Origin: Paenibacillus xylaniclasticus
Lineage (GTDB): Bacteria; Bacillota; Bacilli; Paenibacillales; Paenibacillaceae
Length of the DNA stretch: 64,000 nt
Reading direction: 5' to 3'
Assembly: GCF_004001065.1 (NCBI RefSeq)
Contig: NZ_BIML01000019.1
Location: forward strand, 32,522-96,521
Shown here: in pieces, positions 35,779 through 45,977 of the stretch
Numbering within the stretch: the stretch's first letter is position 1
How the letters are laid out: every line of letters starts with the position of its first letter
The notes under the pieces: generated by a model
Seen by the model: the letters and a program-made list of their open reading frames with translations, nothing else
Told to the model about the DNA's origin: nothing
The model's database searches: none
Made by a program: the position numbers and the translations under genes

Positions 35779-36042
35779 TTCATCCGCGCACCGATTTCTA
35801 GCTACTATTGTTACCTTGTTAAATGTAATCCCTGCCCTCGTTCTCATTTACTCACTGTATTTCTTCATCCAGTCTTCTTCCCGCTCAGGATAAGGCTTGC
35901 CTTGAACCTCATTTATCGTTTTACCTTCATTTCATTACGTTCACCCCATTTCAATTCGAATTATCGATGAACCAAACATACAAATTAATTAAGTGACTTT
36001 CATGAAATAATATAGCGAAAAGTTATAATACACAAAGCAAAA

Positions 36043-36076
36043 AGCCAACAAGCGGAATTGAATCCACTTGTTGGCT
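36043..36076 (-). terminator. Intrinsic terminator of the mfd-prsA message
   Basis: AGCCAACAAG/CTTGTTGGCT 10-bp stem followed on the minus strand by TTTTTGC. Confidence 0.85.
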
Positions 36077-36085
36077 ATATTTTCA

Positions 36086-37192
36086 TTACTTCACGCTTTC
36101 TTCCGTCTTCTCTTCGCTCGTGCTGGCTTGTCCCTCGTCCTCGGTCGTTTGATCTGTCTGATCAGCTTGATCAGCCTGGTCGGCTTCATCAGCTGCGGCA
36201 TCGTCCTTCGGAAGCTCTAGCTTCGTAATCATACCCTCAAGCTCTTCGCTCATGAACTTGTTCAGATTGAGTGTCGACGCTGAGCGGCGAAGCTCTTCCT
36301 TCGTCGCCTCCGGTACTTGCTCCCACGTACGAGCTTCTCTCTTCTCGACCTTAATGATGTGGTAGCCGTACTCCGTCTCGACAGGGTCTCCGATTGCGCC
36401 AATCTCCTGCGTATTGGCAGCCTTGGCGAAGGCTTCGACCCAAATGCGCGGTTCCTTGTTCTCGTACAACCCGCCTGTTCCCTGGGAGCCTTCATCATCC
36501 GAATATTCCTTCGCCAGCGCTTCCCAATCGCCGCCCGACTCCAGCTTCTGCTTCACTTCTTCTGCCTTCTTCAAAGCGTCCGCCTTCGACAGCTTCTCCT
36601 CACCCGTTACCGGATCATTGAATCCAATCAGAATATGCCGCAGTGATACATTATTAAAGTCCTCCGGCGCCTTGTCATAGGATACCTTCAGTTCAGCATC
36701 GGTCACTTGCTGCTCAGAGTTTTCCATAACGGTAATGATCATCCGGTAAAACCATTCTGCATCCTTGATCGTCAGACCGGACTTCTCCATCTCGGCCTTC
36801 ATCTCCGTGCTGCTGTCGACTGCCTGCTTAAATTGGTCAATGAACATCTTCACGTCGTCCTTCGCCGCATCCTTCGCTTTCTCGTCTGCGCGGGCGTAGA
36901 GGACCTTATAGCCGATATATTCTTTCAGAAATTGTTCGCGAATACTGCTCACGCCAATGACTGATTGCGCTTGTGTATTCACGAGCGTTAGAAAACCAAG
37001 ATACCGGTCGAACTCCTTGTCCGTTACCGTTCCGCCTTCCTTGTATTCGGCGATGATCGTACCTGCCCCCGAGCCAGGCGGCTTCGTATTATCTGACTTC
37101 TTGCCGCAGGCCGTAACGAATACGGCCAGCGCAAGCAGCAGTGCCAGACCAACGGTCAAGCCGCGGCGGCCCCGCAAATTATTGTGCCACAT
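36086..37192 (-). CDS. PrsA/SurA-like peptidyl-prolyl isomerase lipoprotein (copy 2)
   Basis: 368 residues, clear paralogue of the product at 34618-35715. Lipobox VTAC at about 26-29. The rotamase domain has LRHILIGFNDPVTGEEK, DDEGSQGTGGLYE and EYGYHIIKVEKR. The tail from about 325 is an acidic low-complexity stretch. It overlaps the 3' end of mfd by 14 bases and its GGGAGC site lies inside mfd, so it is co-translated with mfd. Location after mfd suggests the ancestral copy; the other may be a duplicate. Confidence 0.92.
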   Translation of the reverse strand: MWHNNLRGRRGLTVGLALLLALAVFVTACGKKSDNTKPPGSGAGTIIAEYKEGGTVTDKEFDRYLGFLTLVNTQAQSVIGVSSIREQFLKEYIGYKVLYARADEKAKDAAKDDVKMFIDQFKQAVDSSTEMKAEMEKSGLTIKDAEWFYRMIITVMENSEQQVTDAELKVSYDKAPEDFNNVSLRHILIGFNDPVTGEEKLSKADALKKAEEVKQKLESGGDWEALAKEYSDDEGSQGTGGLYENKEPRIWVEAFAKAANTQEIGAIGDPVETEYGYHIIKVEKREARTWEQVPEATKEELRRSASTLNLNKFMSEELEGMITKLELPKDDAAADEADQADQADQTDQTTEDEGQASTSEEKTEESVK

Positions 37193-40100
37193 CTTGGAAT
37201 GCTCCCTTCGGTGTTAACGCCTCTTGATAATCTTCAAGAAATTTCTCTAACAGCTCAAGTTTCTGTTCTGCCGTCAAGCCTTTGCCTCTCAGCAGAATCA
37301 TCGGCTGCTTGCTGCCATCATCCTCGAATCTCTTAAACCGGTTCTCATACTTCAAACAGAGCAGATCAATTTTCTTCTTGTTCATGCGTGCTTCTTCCCG
37401 AGCAGCAATCTTAAGCGTCCAATCATCGCCTTTCTGCGAGATCTGCTCAATGCCATACTCTGTTCCATACGTCTTCAAGCGAGCGACTGCAAGCAAGTTC
37501 TCAACCGCAACTGGCAGATCGCCGAACCGGTCGACAAGCTCCTCGCGGAGATCCTCCGCTTCCGCAAGCACGCGGATGCCTGCCACCTTCTTGTAAATCT
37601 CAATCTTCTGAATGCTATCATAGATATAATCTGAGGGCAGATAGGCATCAAGACTCAAATCGATTGTTGTCGTTATGTTTCGATCTTCTGCAGGAGGCGC
37701 CCCGTCAAGCTGTGCTTTGCGCGCTGCTACCTCATCCGCGAGCATCTGCGAATAGAGATCGAAGCCAACCGATGCAATGAACCCGTGCTGCTCGGCGCCA
37801 AGCAGATTGCCTGCGCCGCGAATCGCAAGGTCGCGCATTGCAATCTTGAAGCCGGAGCCGAGCTCCGTGAACTCTTTAATCGATTGGAGCCGCTTCTCCG
37901 CGACTTCGGTCAGCACTTTATCACGCTGATAGGTGAAGTAGGCATAGGCGATCCGATTGGAACGGCCGACCCGCCCTCGCAGCTGATACAGCTGGGACAG
38001 GCCCATTTTGTCCGCATCGTGCACGATCAGCGTGTTGACATTCGGAATGTCGACGCCCGTCTCAATAATACTGGTGCTGACGAGCACGTCCGACTCCCCG
38101 TCAAGAAAATCGAGAATGGTTTTCTCCAGCTCCTGCTCGGACATTTGGCCATGACCGACCGCTACTCTCGCATCTGGTACGAGCGCCTTAATCTGCTCCG
38201 CCATCTGATGGATGCCCTGCACCCGGTTATACAGGTAGTACACTTGACCTCCGCGGGCCAATTCACGTTCTACCGCTTCCCGAACAAGCGCCGCGCTGTG
38301 CTCCAGTACATAGGTTTGCACCGGAAAGCGGTTCTCCGGCGGCGTCTCAATGACCGACAAGTCGCGTACACCGAGCATCGACATATGGAGCGTACGCGGA
38401 ATCGGTGTCGCCGTCAGCGTCAGTACGTCAACGTTCGTCTTCAGCCGCTTCAGCTTCTCCTTATGCGACACGCCGAAACGCTGCTCCTCATCGACGATAA
38501 GCAATCCAAGATCCTTAAATACGATATCCTGCGACAACAGCCGATGTGTCCCGATGACGATATCAACCGTGCCTTCCTTTATACCTTTCATCGTCTCGTT
38601 CTGTTCTTTGCGGGAACGGAAGCGAGAAAGCACCTGCACCTTGAACGGATACCCGGAGAACCGTTCGCGGAACGTCTCGTAATGCTGCTGTGCAAGAATT
38701 GTCGTCGGGACGAGCACCGCCACCTGCTTGCCTTCGATCGCTGCTTTGAACGCCGCACGAACGGCCACCTCGGTTTTGCCGTATCCGACATCGCCGCAAA
38801 GCAGCCGGTCCATCGGACGCGGCTTCTCCATATCGCTCTTAATTTCTTCAATTGCCCTCAATTGATCACGAGTTTCTTCATAAGGGAACATCGCCTCGAA
38901 CTCTTGCTGATAGGGTGTATCCGGGCCGAATGCATAGCCAGGGCTTGCCTGCCTATCTGCATACAGCTTAATTAGCTCGTCGGCAATATCTTTGACCGAA
39001 GAACGGACCTTCGTCTTCACCTTTGCCCACTCATTGCCGCCAAGCTTGTAAATCTTCGGCTCCTTCTCTTCCGAGCCGACGTATTTCTGAATCATATCGA
39101 TCTGCTCGATCGGAACCGACAGCTTGTCGCCGCCCGCATACATAATGTGCATATAGTCTTTATGAATGCCGCCGATTTCGAGTGTACCGATGCCCAAATA
39201 TTTACCGATACCATGATTCTGGTGAACGACATAGTCGCCAACCTTCAGCTCGGTATAGCTCTTGATCCGTTCCGCATTGTCGATCTTCTTATCAACGCGA
39301 GACGCTTTACGCTGCTTCTGCGAGAACATCTCACCCTCGGTAATGACGACTAGATGAATCGAAGGCAGCTCGAATCCGGACTGCAAATTACCCTCAATCA
39401 GGGTAGGCGGCTCGATGTCATAATCGTGCAGCACCCGGCGCATTCGTTCCATCCGCTCCGCATTTCCCGCGAGCATCATGACTGTCGCGCCCGCCTTCTT
39501 CCAGCGGTCCATCTCCGACTTCAGCACGTTCATCTGACCGTGGAAGTTTTGCGTCGCGCGGCACATAAAGTTCAAAATGTTCTGCGGCTGCGTATGAGGA
39601 ATTTGACGCAGGAAGAGCGACAGAAACACCGTCTGAAGCGACCGATGATGAAGAATTTCATCCGTATCGCGGGCAAGTGGCAGCCCTGGCAGCGATTTGC
39701 CATGCGAGAGCAGATGAGTGGCCCATTCTGCCTCGTCCCGCTCCAGCTGGCGAGCTGTCTCGATCAGACGAAGCGGCTCGTCAAGAATTAGCAGCGTGTC
39801 TGCCGGAATATAGTCAAGCAGCGTCTGCCGCTCTGGATAAAGCAAAGAGACATACTTATACATCTCGCCAAAATATTGTGCTTCCCGCAGCTTCTCAATC
39901 TCGCTGCCGATTTCGCTGCGCAGACGCTCCTTCGCCGTACGGTCTGCCATCTTGTCGAGCTGCTTCTCCAGCAGATCAGCCGCTTGCTGGGCGGCGTTCT
40001 TGAACCGCCGCTTATCAGCCAGAAGCTCGCGGCACGGCGGCACGACAAGTGACTTCAGCCGCTCCAGTGAACGCTGGTCTGCCGGATCGAACGTGCGGAT

Positions 40101-40709
40101 CGAATCAATCTCATCGTCAAACCATTCGACCCGATACGCTACAGACGACGTAAGCGGATAGAGATCGACAATCCCGCCCCGAACGCTCATCTCGCCTTTG
40201 GACTCAACGCGGTCGACGCGCTCATAGCCAATGCCGGTCATTAAGCGAAGGAACTGCTCCATCGGCATCGTATCGCCCTCGTTCAAGCTGATCTGTGCTT
40301 CAGCCATAACTCCCTTAGCCGGGACATAACGGCGGACGCCGCTGAACGGAACGACGACAATCCCGCGAAACCCTTGGGACAGCCGAATGAGCGCATCAAT
40401 GCGCTGCGCAAGCGTCTCAGGACTCGAGACAGCCGCTTCAGCCGCTACCAATTCGTTAGCGGGATAGAGCAGAACATCGCCAGCAGGTAGCAGCTCCTGC
40501 AAATCGTCCGCGATCTTCTGGGCAGCGAACATATTATGAGTCACAACAAGTATCGGACGATCCAGATCGGTGCGGAGCGCCGATACGAGCACTTGGCGGG
40601 AAGAACCAGCTAGGCCAGATATAAGCTGCTCCCGCATGCCCGCCGTAACACCTGAGAGCACCGTCTGGTAGTCTGCATCGGCGGCAAAAGCCTGAATTAA
40701 CGCTTTCAA
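37179..40709 (-). CDS. mfd: Transcription-repair coupling factor Mfd
   Basis: 1176 residues from a TTG nine bases after AGAAGGTG, matching the 1177 of B. subtilis; the longer frame to 40817 lacks homology and a site. Domains in order: UvrB-like region (~1-340) with the SVRGGIVDLYPL element, RNA-polymerase-interacting domain (~480-545) with VGDYVVHQNHGIGKYLGI, a RecG-like translocase with GDVGYGKTEVA, VDEEQRFGV and TATPIPRT, and the C-terminal TRCF domain. It removes stalled RNA polymerase and recruits UvrA. Follows fin, as in Bacillus. Confidence 0.96.
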   Translation of the reverse strand: MKALIQAFAADADYQTVLSGVTAGMREQLISGLAGSSRQVLVSALRTDLDRPILVVTHNMFAAQKIADDLQELLPAGDVLLYPANELVAAEAAVSSPETLAQRIDALIRLSQGFRGIVVVPFSGVRRYVPAKGVMAEAQISLNEGDTMPMEQFLRLMTGIGYERVDRVESKGEMSVRGGIVDLYPLTSSVAYRVEWFDDEIDSIRTFDPADQRSLERLKSLVVPPCRELLADKRRFKNAAQQAADLLEKQLDKMADRTAKERLRSEIGSEIEKLREAQYFGEMYKYVSLLYPERQTLLDYIPADTLLILDEPLRLIETARQLERDEAEWATHLLSHGKSLPGLPLARDTDEILHHRSLQTVFLSLFLRQIPHTQPQNILNFMCRATQNFHGQMNVLKSEMDRWKKAGATVMMLAGNAERMERMRRVLHDYDIEPPTLIEGNLQSGFELPSIHLVVITEGEMFSQKQRKASRVDKKIDNAERIKSYTELKVGDYVVHQNHGIGKYLGIGTLEIGGIHKDYMHIMYAGGDKLSVPIEQIDMIQKYVGSEEKEPKIYKLGGNEWAKVKTKVRSSVKDIADELIKLYADRQASPGYAFGPDTPYQQEFEAMFPYEETRDQLRAIEEIKSDMEKPRPMDRLLCGDVGYGKTEVAVRAAFKAAIEGKQVAVLVPTTILAQQHYETFRERFSGYPFKVQVLSRFRSRKEQNETMKGIKEGTVDIVIGTHRLLSQDIVFKDLGLLIVDEEQRFGVSHKEKLKRLKTNVDVLTLTATPIPRTLHMSMLGVRDLSVIETPPENRFPVQTYVLEHSAALVREAVERELARGGQVYYLYNRVQGIHQMAEQIKALVPDARVAVGHGQMSEQELEKTILDFLDGESDVLVSTSIIETGVDIPNVNTLIVHDADKMGLSQLYQLRGRVGRSNRIAYAYFTYQRDKVLTEVAEKRLQSIKEFTELGSGFKIAMRDLAIRGAGNLLGAEQHGFIASVGFDLYSQMLADEVAARKAQLDGAPPAEDRNITTTIDLSLDAYLPSDYIYDSIQKIEIYKKVAGIRVLAEAEDLREELVDRFGDLPVAVENLLAVARLKTYGTEYGIEQISQKGDDWTLKIAAREEARMNKKKIDLLCLKYENRFKRFEDDGSKQPMILLRGKGLTAEQKLELLEKFLEDYQEALTPKGAFQDVAQ

Positions 40710-40870
40710 AGTATACGGCACCTTCTTTCTGCAGTACAGGTTGTTTACGCCATAGCCTGTACCGGAATAATCCAGGCAGTCAATATGACCCTGCACCGCA
40801 TCACAATAAACACACAAAGAAGCCTCAGCCCTTCCGATGCCTGGGCCAAGGCTAATTCCATTAGACGTGC

Positions 40871-41101
40871 CTATTGAAGCGGATTGGACTGGAGCACAAG
40901 CTCCGGATTCGCCTCAATGGCTTCACGGCAATAGTCACAAACGACGTTTACAATAACATCCCCGTTCGGATTATACGCTATTATATCGCTGCGCTCCTCG
41001 GGGGTCAAGAAATGGAAACCGAGCTGCTGCTCCGTAACGGAGCTGCTGTCAATTGAGCCGACGGAAGTCCGGCAATGCCGGCAAATATAGTTCACAGCCA
41101 T
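40871..41101 (-). CDS. fin: Anti-sigma-F factor Fin (YabK)
   Basis: 76 residues from the ATG that follows AGGAGG; ten extra upstream codons are unlikely. Two CxxC pairs, YICRHCR near the N-terminus and VCDYCRE near residue 58, form the zinc knuckles of Fin. In B. subtilis Fin is made under SigF and switches the forespore from SigF to SigG. Located between pth and mfd as expected. The window also codes Gin, which holds back SigG. Confidence 0.92.
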   Translation of the reverse strand: MAVNYICRHCRTSVGSIDSSSVTEQQLGFHFLTPEERSDIIAYNPNGDVIVNVVCDYCREAIEANPELVLQSNPLQ

Positions 41102-41204
41102 ATGTATGCCTCCTGAACAATCGTTATACACACAAGTATGCCCAGTTTGCCCGGTTTTAACGATTGATCTACGGAAGACAGCAGCAGAGGCGAGAAAAAA
41201 ACCG

Positions 41205-41765
41205 TTACCCGTTAAATTTCGCCATCGTCTGCTCGAATGTGGCGTTTAGTGCGAATTCGGCTGCATCGCAGGTCTGCTCAATCATAGCCGCCAGCTTCTC
41301 CTGCTCTGATTTGGCGAAATTATCCAGAACATAATCCGCAATATCGCTGCCCGGCTGCGGACGGGTAATCCCCATCCGAATCCGATTGAACGTCTGCGTG
41401 CCGATATGCTGAATAATCGATTTGATGCCGTTATGCCCACCTGCGCTGCCTTGATAACGCAGACGTATGCGGCCCAGCTCCGTATCGAGGTCGTCATAGA
41501 TGACGATTAGATCCTCCAGCGGCACTTTGTAATAGTCCATATAAGCTCTTACCGATTCACCCGACAGATTCATAAAAGTCATAGGCTTGATCAGCACCAC
41601 CTTCACGCCGCCAACATTGCCTTCTCCGATCAGCGCCTTGCATTTACTCTGTGTGACGCTAATTCCCCACCGCTTCGCCAGCATGTCGATGGCCATGAAG
41701 CCGACGTTATGGCGAGTATTCTGATATTTCGTGCCGGGATTGCCCAGACCAACGATCCATTTCAT
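41205..41765 (-). CDS. pth: Peptidyl-tRNA hydrolase
   Basis: 186 residues. MKWIVGLGNPGTKYQNTRHN at the start with the catalytic His at 20, FMNLSGESV near 67 and VIYDDLDTELGRIRLR near 90, including the conserved Asp. The enzyme frees tRNA from peptidyl-tRNA that drops off ribosomes. Separated from ctc by a terminator, it probably starts its own message with fin and mfd. Confidence 0.97.
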   Translation of the reverse strand: MKWIVGLGNPGTKYQNTRHNVGFMAIDMLAKRWGISVTQSKCKALIGEGNVGGVKVVLIKPMTFMNLSGESVRAYMDYYKVPLEDLIVIYDDLDTELGRIRLRYQGSAGGHNGIKSIIQHIGTQTFNRIRMGITRPQPGSDIADYVLDNFAKSEQEKLAAMIEQTCDAAEFALNATFEQTMAKFNG

Positions 41766-41845
41766 GACAAATGCTTCACTCCTATAATTGCAATATCTAT
41801 GGATTAAACAGACACAAGCTAGAATCCTTTATTCATGACAAAAAA

Positions 41846-41861
41846 GGCTGCCGAAGCAGCC
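41846..41861 (-). terminator. Intrinsic terminator of ctc
   Basis: GGCTGC-CGAA-GCAGCC tetraloop hairpin followed on the minus strand by six T residues. Confidence 0.9.
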
Positions 41862-41920
41862 CTGCCTTGCTTTGTCATTCTCAACTCTCGGAGCTTTAAA
41901 GCTGCGTGCCTTAAGGACAC

Positions 41921-42580
41921 CTACTCACCAACCCCGGTTTTGACCTCCTGCATCTTCGCAGCCTTGGAACGGGAATCCGCTTCGTGCGCCTCTGTTGCCT
42001 GCGCCTCCGCTTCCTCCTCTGAGAGTTCCTTCTGCGGAGCCAGTACCGTTACGACAGCCATATCAGCGTCTGATCGAGCGATTACGCCCGCCGGGAGTGT
42101 CAAGTCACTTACGAGAATCGTCTCGCCGACACCAAGCGATGATATGTCGACCTCGATCACTTCCGGCAGCTGGCTTGGCAGCGCCTCGATCTCCAGCTCG
42201 TGCATGAGCACCGTCAAAATACCGCCCTCTCGAACACCGCTGCTGTCACCGACCGTCTCCAGATGCACATGCGTCCTCAGCTTCTCGTTCATATTGATCT
42301 TATGCAGATCAACATGATAGATCTTGCCCGTAAGCGAATCGCGCTGCACTTCTGAAATAACAACCGGCTCCGTAAAACCGCCCGGAATCGCAACGTCGAA
42401 TACGGCGTTCGGATGAGAACGAAGCAGCGGCAGCAGATCGCGCTCGGACAGCGTAACCGGCGTCGGCGACGTCATACCGCTGCCATAAATGACGCCTGGT
42501 ACTTTACCCTGTTGGCGCAGCTCCCTCAGCTCCCGTTTCGTCTGAGTCGCTCTTGGTTCTACTGGTAATGGAATACCCAT
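41921..42580 (-). CDS. ctc: General stress ribosomal protein L25/Ctc
   Basis: 219 residues from the ATG after AAGGAGG. Residues ~8-93 form the L25 5S-rRNA-binding domain (RELRQQGKVPGVIYG, VVISEVQRDSLTGKIYHVDL) and ~98-185 the TL5/Ctc C-terminal beta domain. The tail is Glu/Ala rich. It binds 5S rRNA on the 50S subunit and is stress induced in Bacillus. Follows glmU by 76 bases. Confidence 0.94.
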   Translation of the reverse strand: MGIPLPVEPRATQTKRELRELRQQGKVPGVIYGSGMTSPTPVTLSERDLLPLLRSHPNAVFDVAIPGGFTEPVVISEVQRDSLTGKIYHVDLHKINMNEKLRTHVHLETVGDSSGVREGGILTVLMHELEIEALPSQLPEVIEVDISSLGVGETILVSDLTLPAGVIARSDADMAVVTVLAPQKELSEEEAEAQATEAHEADSRSKAAKMQEVKTGVGE

Positions 42581-42656
42581 TGCGGAATCCTCCTTCACTG
42601 TCCGCCCTCGCGTCAGCAGACCGATTCCTCATTAGGCTTACCCATTACTCATCCTA

Positions 42657-44060
42657 TTATTTATCCGATTGCAGCCGTTCCTTCTTCAACCTCGCCCGTG
42701 CACGAAGCTTATTCGCATAGCCGGCTTTATTCTCCTGACGCACACGCGCAATCGCCATATCGTTAGCGTCAACGTCCTTCGTAATCGTTGAGCCCGCCAC
42801 AATATATGCACCATCCCCAACCTTCACAGGAGCAATTAGATTCACATTGCTTCCAATAAAGGCGTTGTCGCCGATCTCCGTAATCGACTTGTTCACTCCG
42901 TCGTAGTTGACCGTAATGGCCCCGCAGCCGATATTTACATCCTTACCGACTACAGCATCGCCTACATAGCTTAAATGCGACACCTTGCTGCCATCGCCAA
43001 GCGATGCGTTCTTCAGCTCTACGAAATCGCCGATCTTGCAATGTTCGCCAAGCTTAGAGCCTGGGCGCAAATAAGCGAAAGGACCGACAGTGCTGCTGTT
43101 ACCGATCTCTGCATCGACAGCAACTGAATATTTAACCGACACACCATTGCCAACCTTTACATTCGTCAGATCGGCTTGAGGACCGATCTCACAATCCTCG
43201 CCGATGACCGTACCACGTCTTAGCACTGTGCCTGGATGAATAATTGTATCAGCGCCGATCACGACATCGGCTTCAATATAGGTTGTGGATGGATCAATTA
43301 CCGTTACACCGTTGACTTGGTGCTGACGTACAATACGTGCACGCATCAGCTGCTCAGCTTCTGCCAGACCGACACGGTCGTTCACACCGATGCCCTCTGC
43401 GAAATCAGCAGCAACATAAGCGCCAACCGTCTCTCCTGCAACGCGTAAAATCTCCAACACATCGGTAAGATAATATTCACCTTGTGCATTATCGTTCTTA
43501 ACTTCCTTCAATGCTTGGAACAGCTTCCGGTTATCGAAGCAATACATCCCCGTATTAATCTCCGTAATCGCTGCTTCTTCAGGCGAGCAGTCCTTCTGCT
43601 CGACGATACGCAGCACTTCACCGTTGCCGCCGCGCACAATCCGTCCAAGACCTTGCGGATTCGGCACGACTGCCGTCAGTACCGTAGCAGCCGCATTAGC
43701 TGCCGAGTGCTGCTCGAGCAGCTTACCAATTGTCTCAGACGTTACAAGCGGCGTATCTCCGTACAGAATGACCGTCGTGCCATCCTCCTCGCCTACAAGC
43801 GATGCCGCCTGTTGAACCGCGTGACCGGTGCCGAGCTGCTCTGCCTGCAGAACGAATTCCGCACGGTCGCCAAGCGTCGCCTTCACAAGCTCAGCGCCAT
43901 GACCAACAACAACAACCTTCCGTTCACACGCCGAGGCATCGACCGTATCGAGTACATGCTCGACCATCGGTTTACCGCATACTTGATGAAGAACCTTATA
44001 TAGCTTCGATTTCATCCGCTTGCCCTGTCCAGCTGCAAGCACGATCGCGATCAGTTTCAA
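42657..44060 (-). CDS. glmU: Bifunctional GlmU: GlcN-1-P acetyltransferase and UDP-GlcNAc pyrophosphorylase
   Basis: 467 residues. The N-terminal pyrophosphorylase (1-230) has [18 protein letters not shown] and GDTPLV; the C-terminal acetyltransferase (~250-455) is a left-handed beta helix of hexapeptide repeats with the acetyl-CoA and catalytic HLSYVGDA and NVNYDG-type residues (ITVNYDG). It makes UDP-GlcNAc for peptidoglycan and teichoic acid. Located after spoVG with a terminator between. Confidence 0.97.
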   Translation of the reverse strand: MKLIAIVLAAGQGKRMKSKLYKVLHQVCGKPMVEHVLDTVDASACERKVVVVGHGAELVKATLGDRAEFVLQAEQLGTGHAVQQAASLVGEEDGTTVILYGDTPLVTSETIGKLLEQHSAANAAATVLTAVVPNPQGLGRIVRGGNGEVLRIVEQKDCSPEEAAITEINTGMYCFDNRKLFQALKEVKNDNAQGEYYLTDVLEILRVAGETVGAYVAADFAEGIGVNDRVGLAEAEQLMRARIVRQHQVNGVTVIDPSTTYIEADVVIGADTIIHPGTVLRRGTVIGEDCEIGPQADLTNVKVGNGVSVKYSVAVDAEIGNSSTVGPFAYLRPGSKLGEHCKIGDFVELKNASLGDGSKVSHLSYVGDAVVGKDVNIGCGAITVNYDGVNKSITEIGDNAFIGSNVNLIAPVKVGDGAYIVAGSTITKDVDANDMAIARVRQENKAGYANKLRARARLKKERLQSDK

Positions 44061-44127
44061 ATCCTTTACCCCCTAGATGTACTACATAATCTCTATAGAA
44101 TATAGCCTATCCGTTGGCAAAAGAAAA

Positions 44128-44145
44128 GAGAGCCCGCAGGCTCTC
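44128..44145 (-). terminator. Intrinsic terminator of spoVG
   Basis: GAGAGCC-CGCA-GGCTCTC followed on the minus strand by TTTTCTTTT. Confidence 0.88.
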
Positions 44146-44157
44146 CTTATCTCATTA

Positions 44158-44448
<291 letters not shown>

Positions 44449-44480
44449 TCACCACCTTTGCCACTTGTAGACTTGGTGTA

Positions 44481-44507
44481 TACTTCCACACAATAGCGCA
44501 AATTCCT
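44481..44507 (-). promoter_or_regulatory. SigH promoter of spoVG
   Basis: Minus strand AGGAATT (44501-44507), 13 bases, GGAAGTA (44481-44487). The spacing and the GTGGAA context equal those of the known B. subtilis spoVG promoter. Confidence 0.65.
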
Positions 44508-44569
44508 GCTGTTTTTTTGGTAAATCTATGCTGTTTATATAAATTTTTTTTCGGCTTGAAAACTTTTCG

Positions 44570-44965
44570 CTATAGTTCGACAGGAGTCGATGCAATCAAT
44601 TCGATTTCGACAAGGACATCTTTCGGGAGGCGTGCAACCTCAACGGCTGAACGAGCTGGTTTGTGGTCGCCGAAATAAGAAGCATAGATTTCGTTGACCG
44701 TTGCAAACTGATTCATATCCTTCAGGAACACCGTCGCCTTCACGACGTCAGATAGTGATGCGCCTGCCGCTTCCAGCACAGCCTGCAAATTACGAAATAC
44801 TTGATGCGTCTGCTCCTCAATACCGCCTTCAACCAATTGTCCGTCTGGACCGAGCGGAATTTGACCAGAAGTGAGCAGCAAATTACCGAGCTTTACGGCA
44901 TGCGAATAAGGACCGATTGCAGCCGGAGCACCGGCCGCGTTAATCAATTGTGGCTGCAGCTTCAT
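44570..44965 (-). CDS. ridA: Reactive intermediate deaminase RidA (YabJ)
   Basis: 131 residues, YjgF/RidA family. The start ATG follows TGGAGGT by seven bases. Conserved [17 protein letters not shown] near the N-terminus, [13 protein letters not shown] and the active-site Arg in [12 protein letters not shown]. It hydrolyses 2-aminoacrylate and related imines made by PLP enzymes. It follows purR, with which it forms an operon in Bacillus. Confidence 0.95.
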   Translation of the reverse strand: MKLQPQLINAAGAPAAIGPYSHAVKLGNLLLTSGQIPLGPDGQLVEGGIEEQTHQVFRNLQAVLEAAGASLSDVVKATVFLKDMNQFATVNEIYASYFGDHKPARSAVEVARLPKDVLVEIELIASTPVEL

Positions 44966-44999
44966 AATCGTTACCTCCAAATATGACTCTTAAAATAGA

Positions 45000-45026
45000 T
45001 TCAGCCCCACATCTTGTAAGGCTGAA
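45000..45026 (-). terminator. Weak hairpin between purR and ridA
   Basis: TTCAGCC/GGCTGAA 7-bp stem, followed by TCTATTTTA on the minus strand; a partial terminator at most. Confidence 0.4.
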
Positions 45027-45058
45027 CACATCAAGTAAATACAGTTATAGGGTTGAAA

Positions 45059-45883
45059 TTAACTAAAGAAATTTCCAGGAACAACTGTCGTCTGCTTCGA
45101 CTTCAAATCAACCGCCGTCACTTTCGCAAGTGAAACATAATCCTCCAGCAGCCGTTCCTCGGTGCCAAGCTCACCCGACTCGACGAAAACACCGACTCCT
45201 GCCACTTTCGCATTAAATTCAGAGAGCAGATCAATCATGCCTTGAATCGTGCCCCCCGCCTTCATGAAATCGTCGATAATTAGAACGCGGGCGTTCTCCT
45301 TCAACGTTCTGCGGGCAAGCGACATCGTCTGAATCCGCTTATTCGAGCCAGAGACATAGTTGATGCTGACAGCCGATCCTTCCGTCACCTTATTATCCCG
45401 TCGAACAATAACGACCGGCAGATTCAAGCATGATGCCGTCGCATATGCGAGCGGAATGCCCTTCGTCTCGACCGTCATAATAACGTCGATTTCACGGCTG
45501 GCGAATGCGGTAGCGAACATCCGTCCGAGCTCCGACAGCAGCTCCGGCTGACCGAGCATATCCGTCATGAACAAATAGCCGCCAGGCAGCACGCGCTCCG
45601 GCTGCTCCAATTGGCGGCATACGTTATGAATAATCGAAATCGCCGCATCTTGAGCGATTCTAGGCGTAAACTTTACGCCGCCAGCCGCTCCAGCAAGCGT
45701 ATGCAGCTCTCCAATACCTTCATCCTCGAACACTTCTTTAATAATCGCCAAATCTTCGCTAATTGAAGACTTAGCGGATTGATAACGATCTGCGAAGGCG
45801 GTGAGAGATATTAACGTGTGGGGACGGCTCAGCAAATATTGTGTCATTTCCACGAGTCGAGCGCTTCGTTTTAATTTTTTCAA
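45059..45883 (-). CDS. purR: Purine operon repressor PurR
   Basis: 274 residues from a TTG after GGAGAGGTGA; an in-frame TTG seven codons upstream overlaps that site. N-terminal winged helix (~1-70) with SAKSSISEDLAIIK, then a phosphoribosyltransferase-like domain with the PRPP loop VLIIDDFMKAGGT near 200. It represses purine synthesis genes until PRPP releases it. Twin PurBoxes overlap its own promoter, which indicates autoregulation. Confidence 0.96.
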   Translation of the reverse strand: MKKLKRSARLVEMTQYLLSRPHTLISLTAFADRYQSAKSSISEDLAIIKEVFEDEGIGELHTLAGAAGGVKFTPRIAQDAAISIIHNVCRQLEQPERVLPGGYLFMTDMLGQPELLSELGRMFATAFASREIDVIMTVETKGIPLAYATASCLNLPVVIVRRDNKVTEGSAVSINYVSGSNKRIQTMSLARRTLKENARVLIIDDFMKAGGTIQGMIDLLSEFNAKVAGVGVFVESGELGTEERLLEDYVSLAKVTAVDLKSKQTTVVPGNFFS

Positions 45884-45902
45884 AAAATCACCTCTCCTCG
45901 CC

Positions 45903-45947
45903 AAATCCGAATATTATAATGCCAATATAACATTTTTATACGGATTT
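45903..45947. promoter_or_regulatory. Twin inverted PurBoxes and purR promoter
   Basis: AAATCCG (45903-45909) and CGGATTT (45941-45947) form an inverted pair; the first extends to AATCCGAATATT, 11 of 12 matches to the PurBox AWWCCGAACWWT. On the minus strand TTGATT-18-TATATT fits a promoter lying under the boxes. Confidence 0.65.
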
Positions 45948-45977
45948 AATCAAGGAAAACGGGTAATTGTCCTTTAT

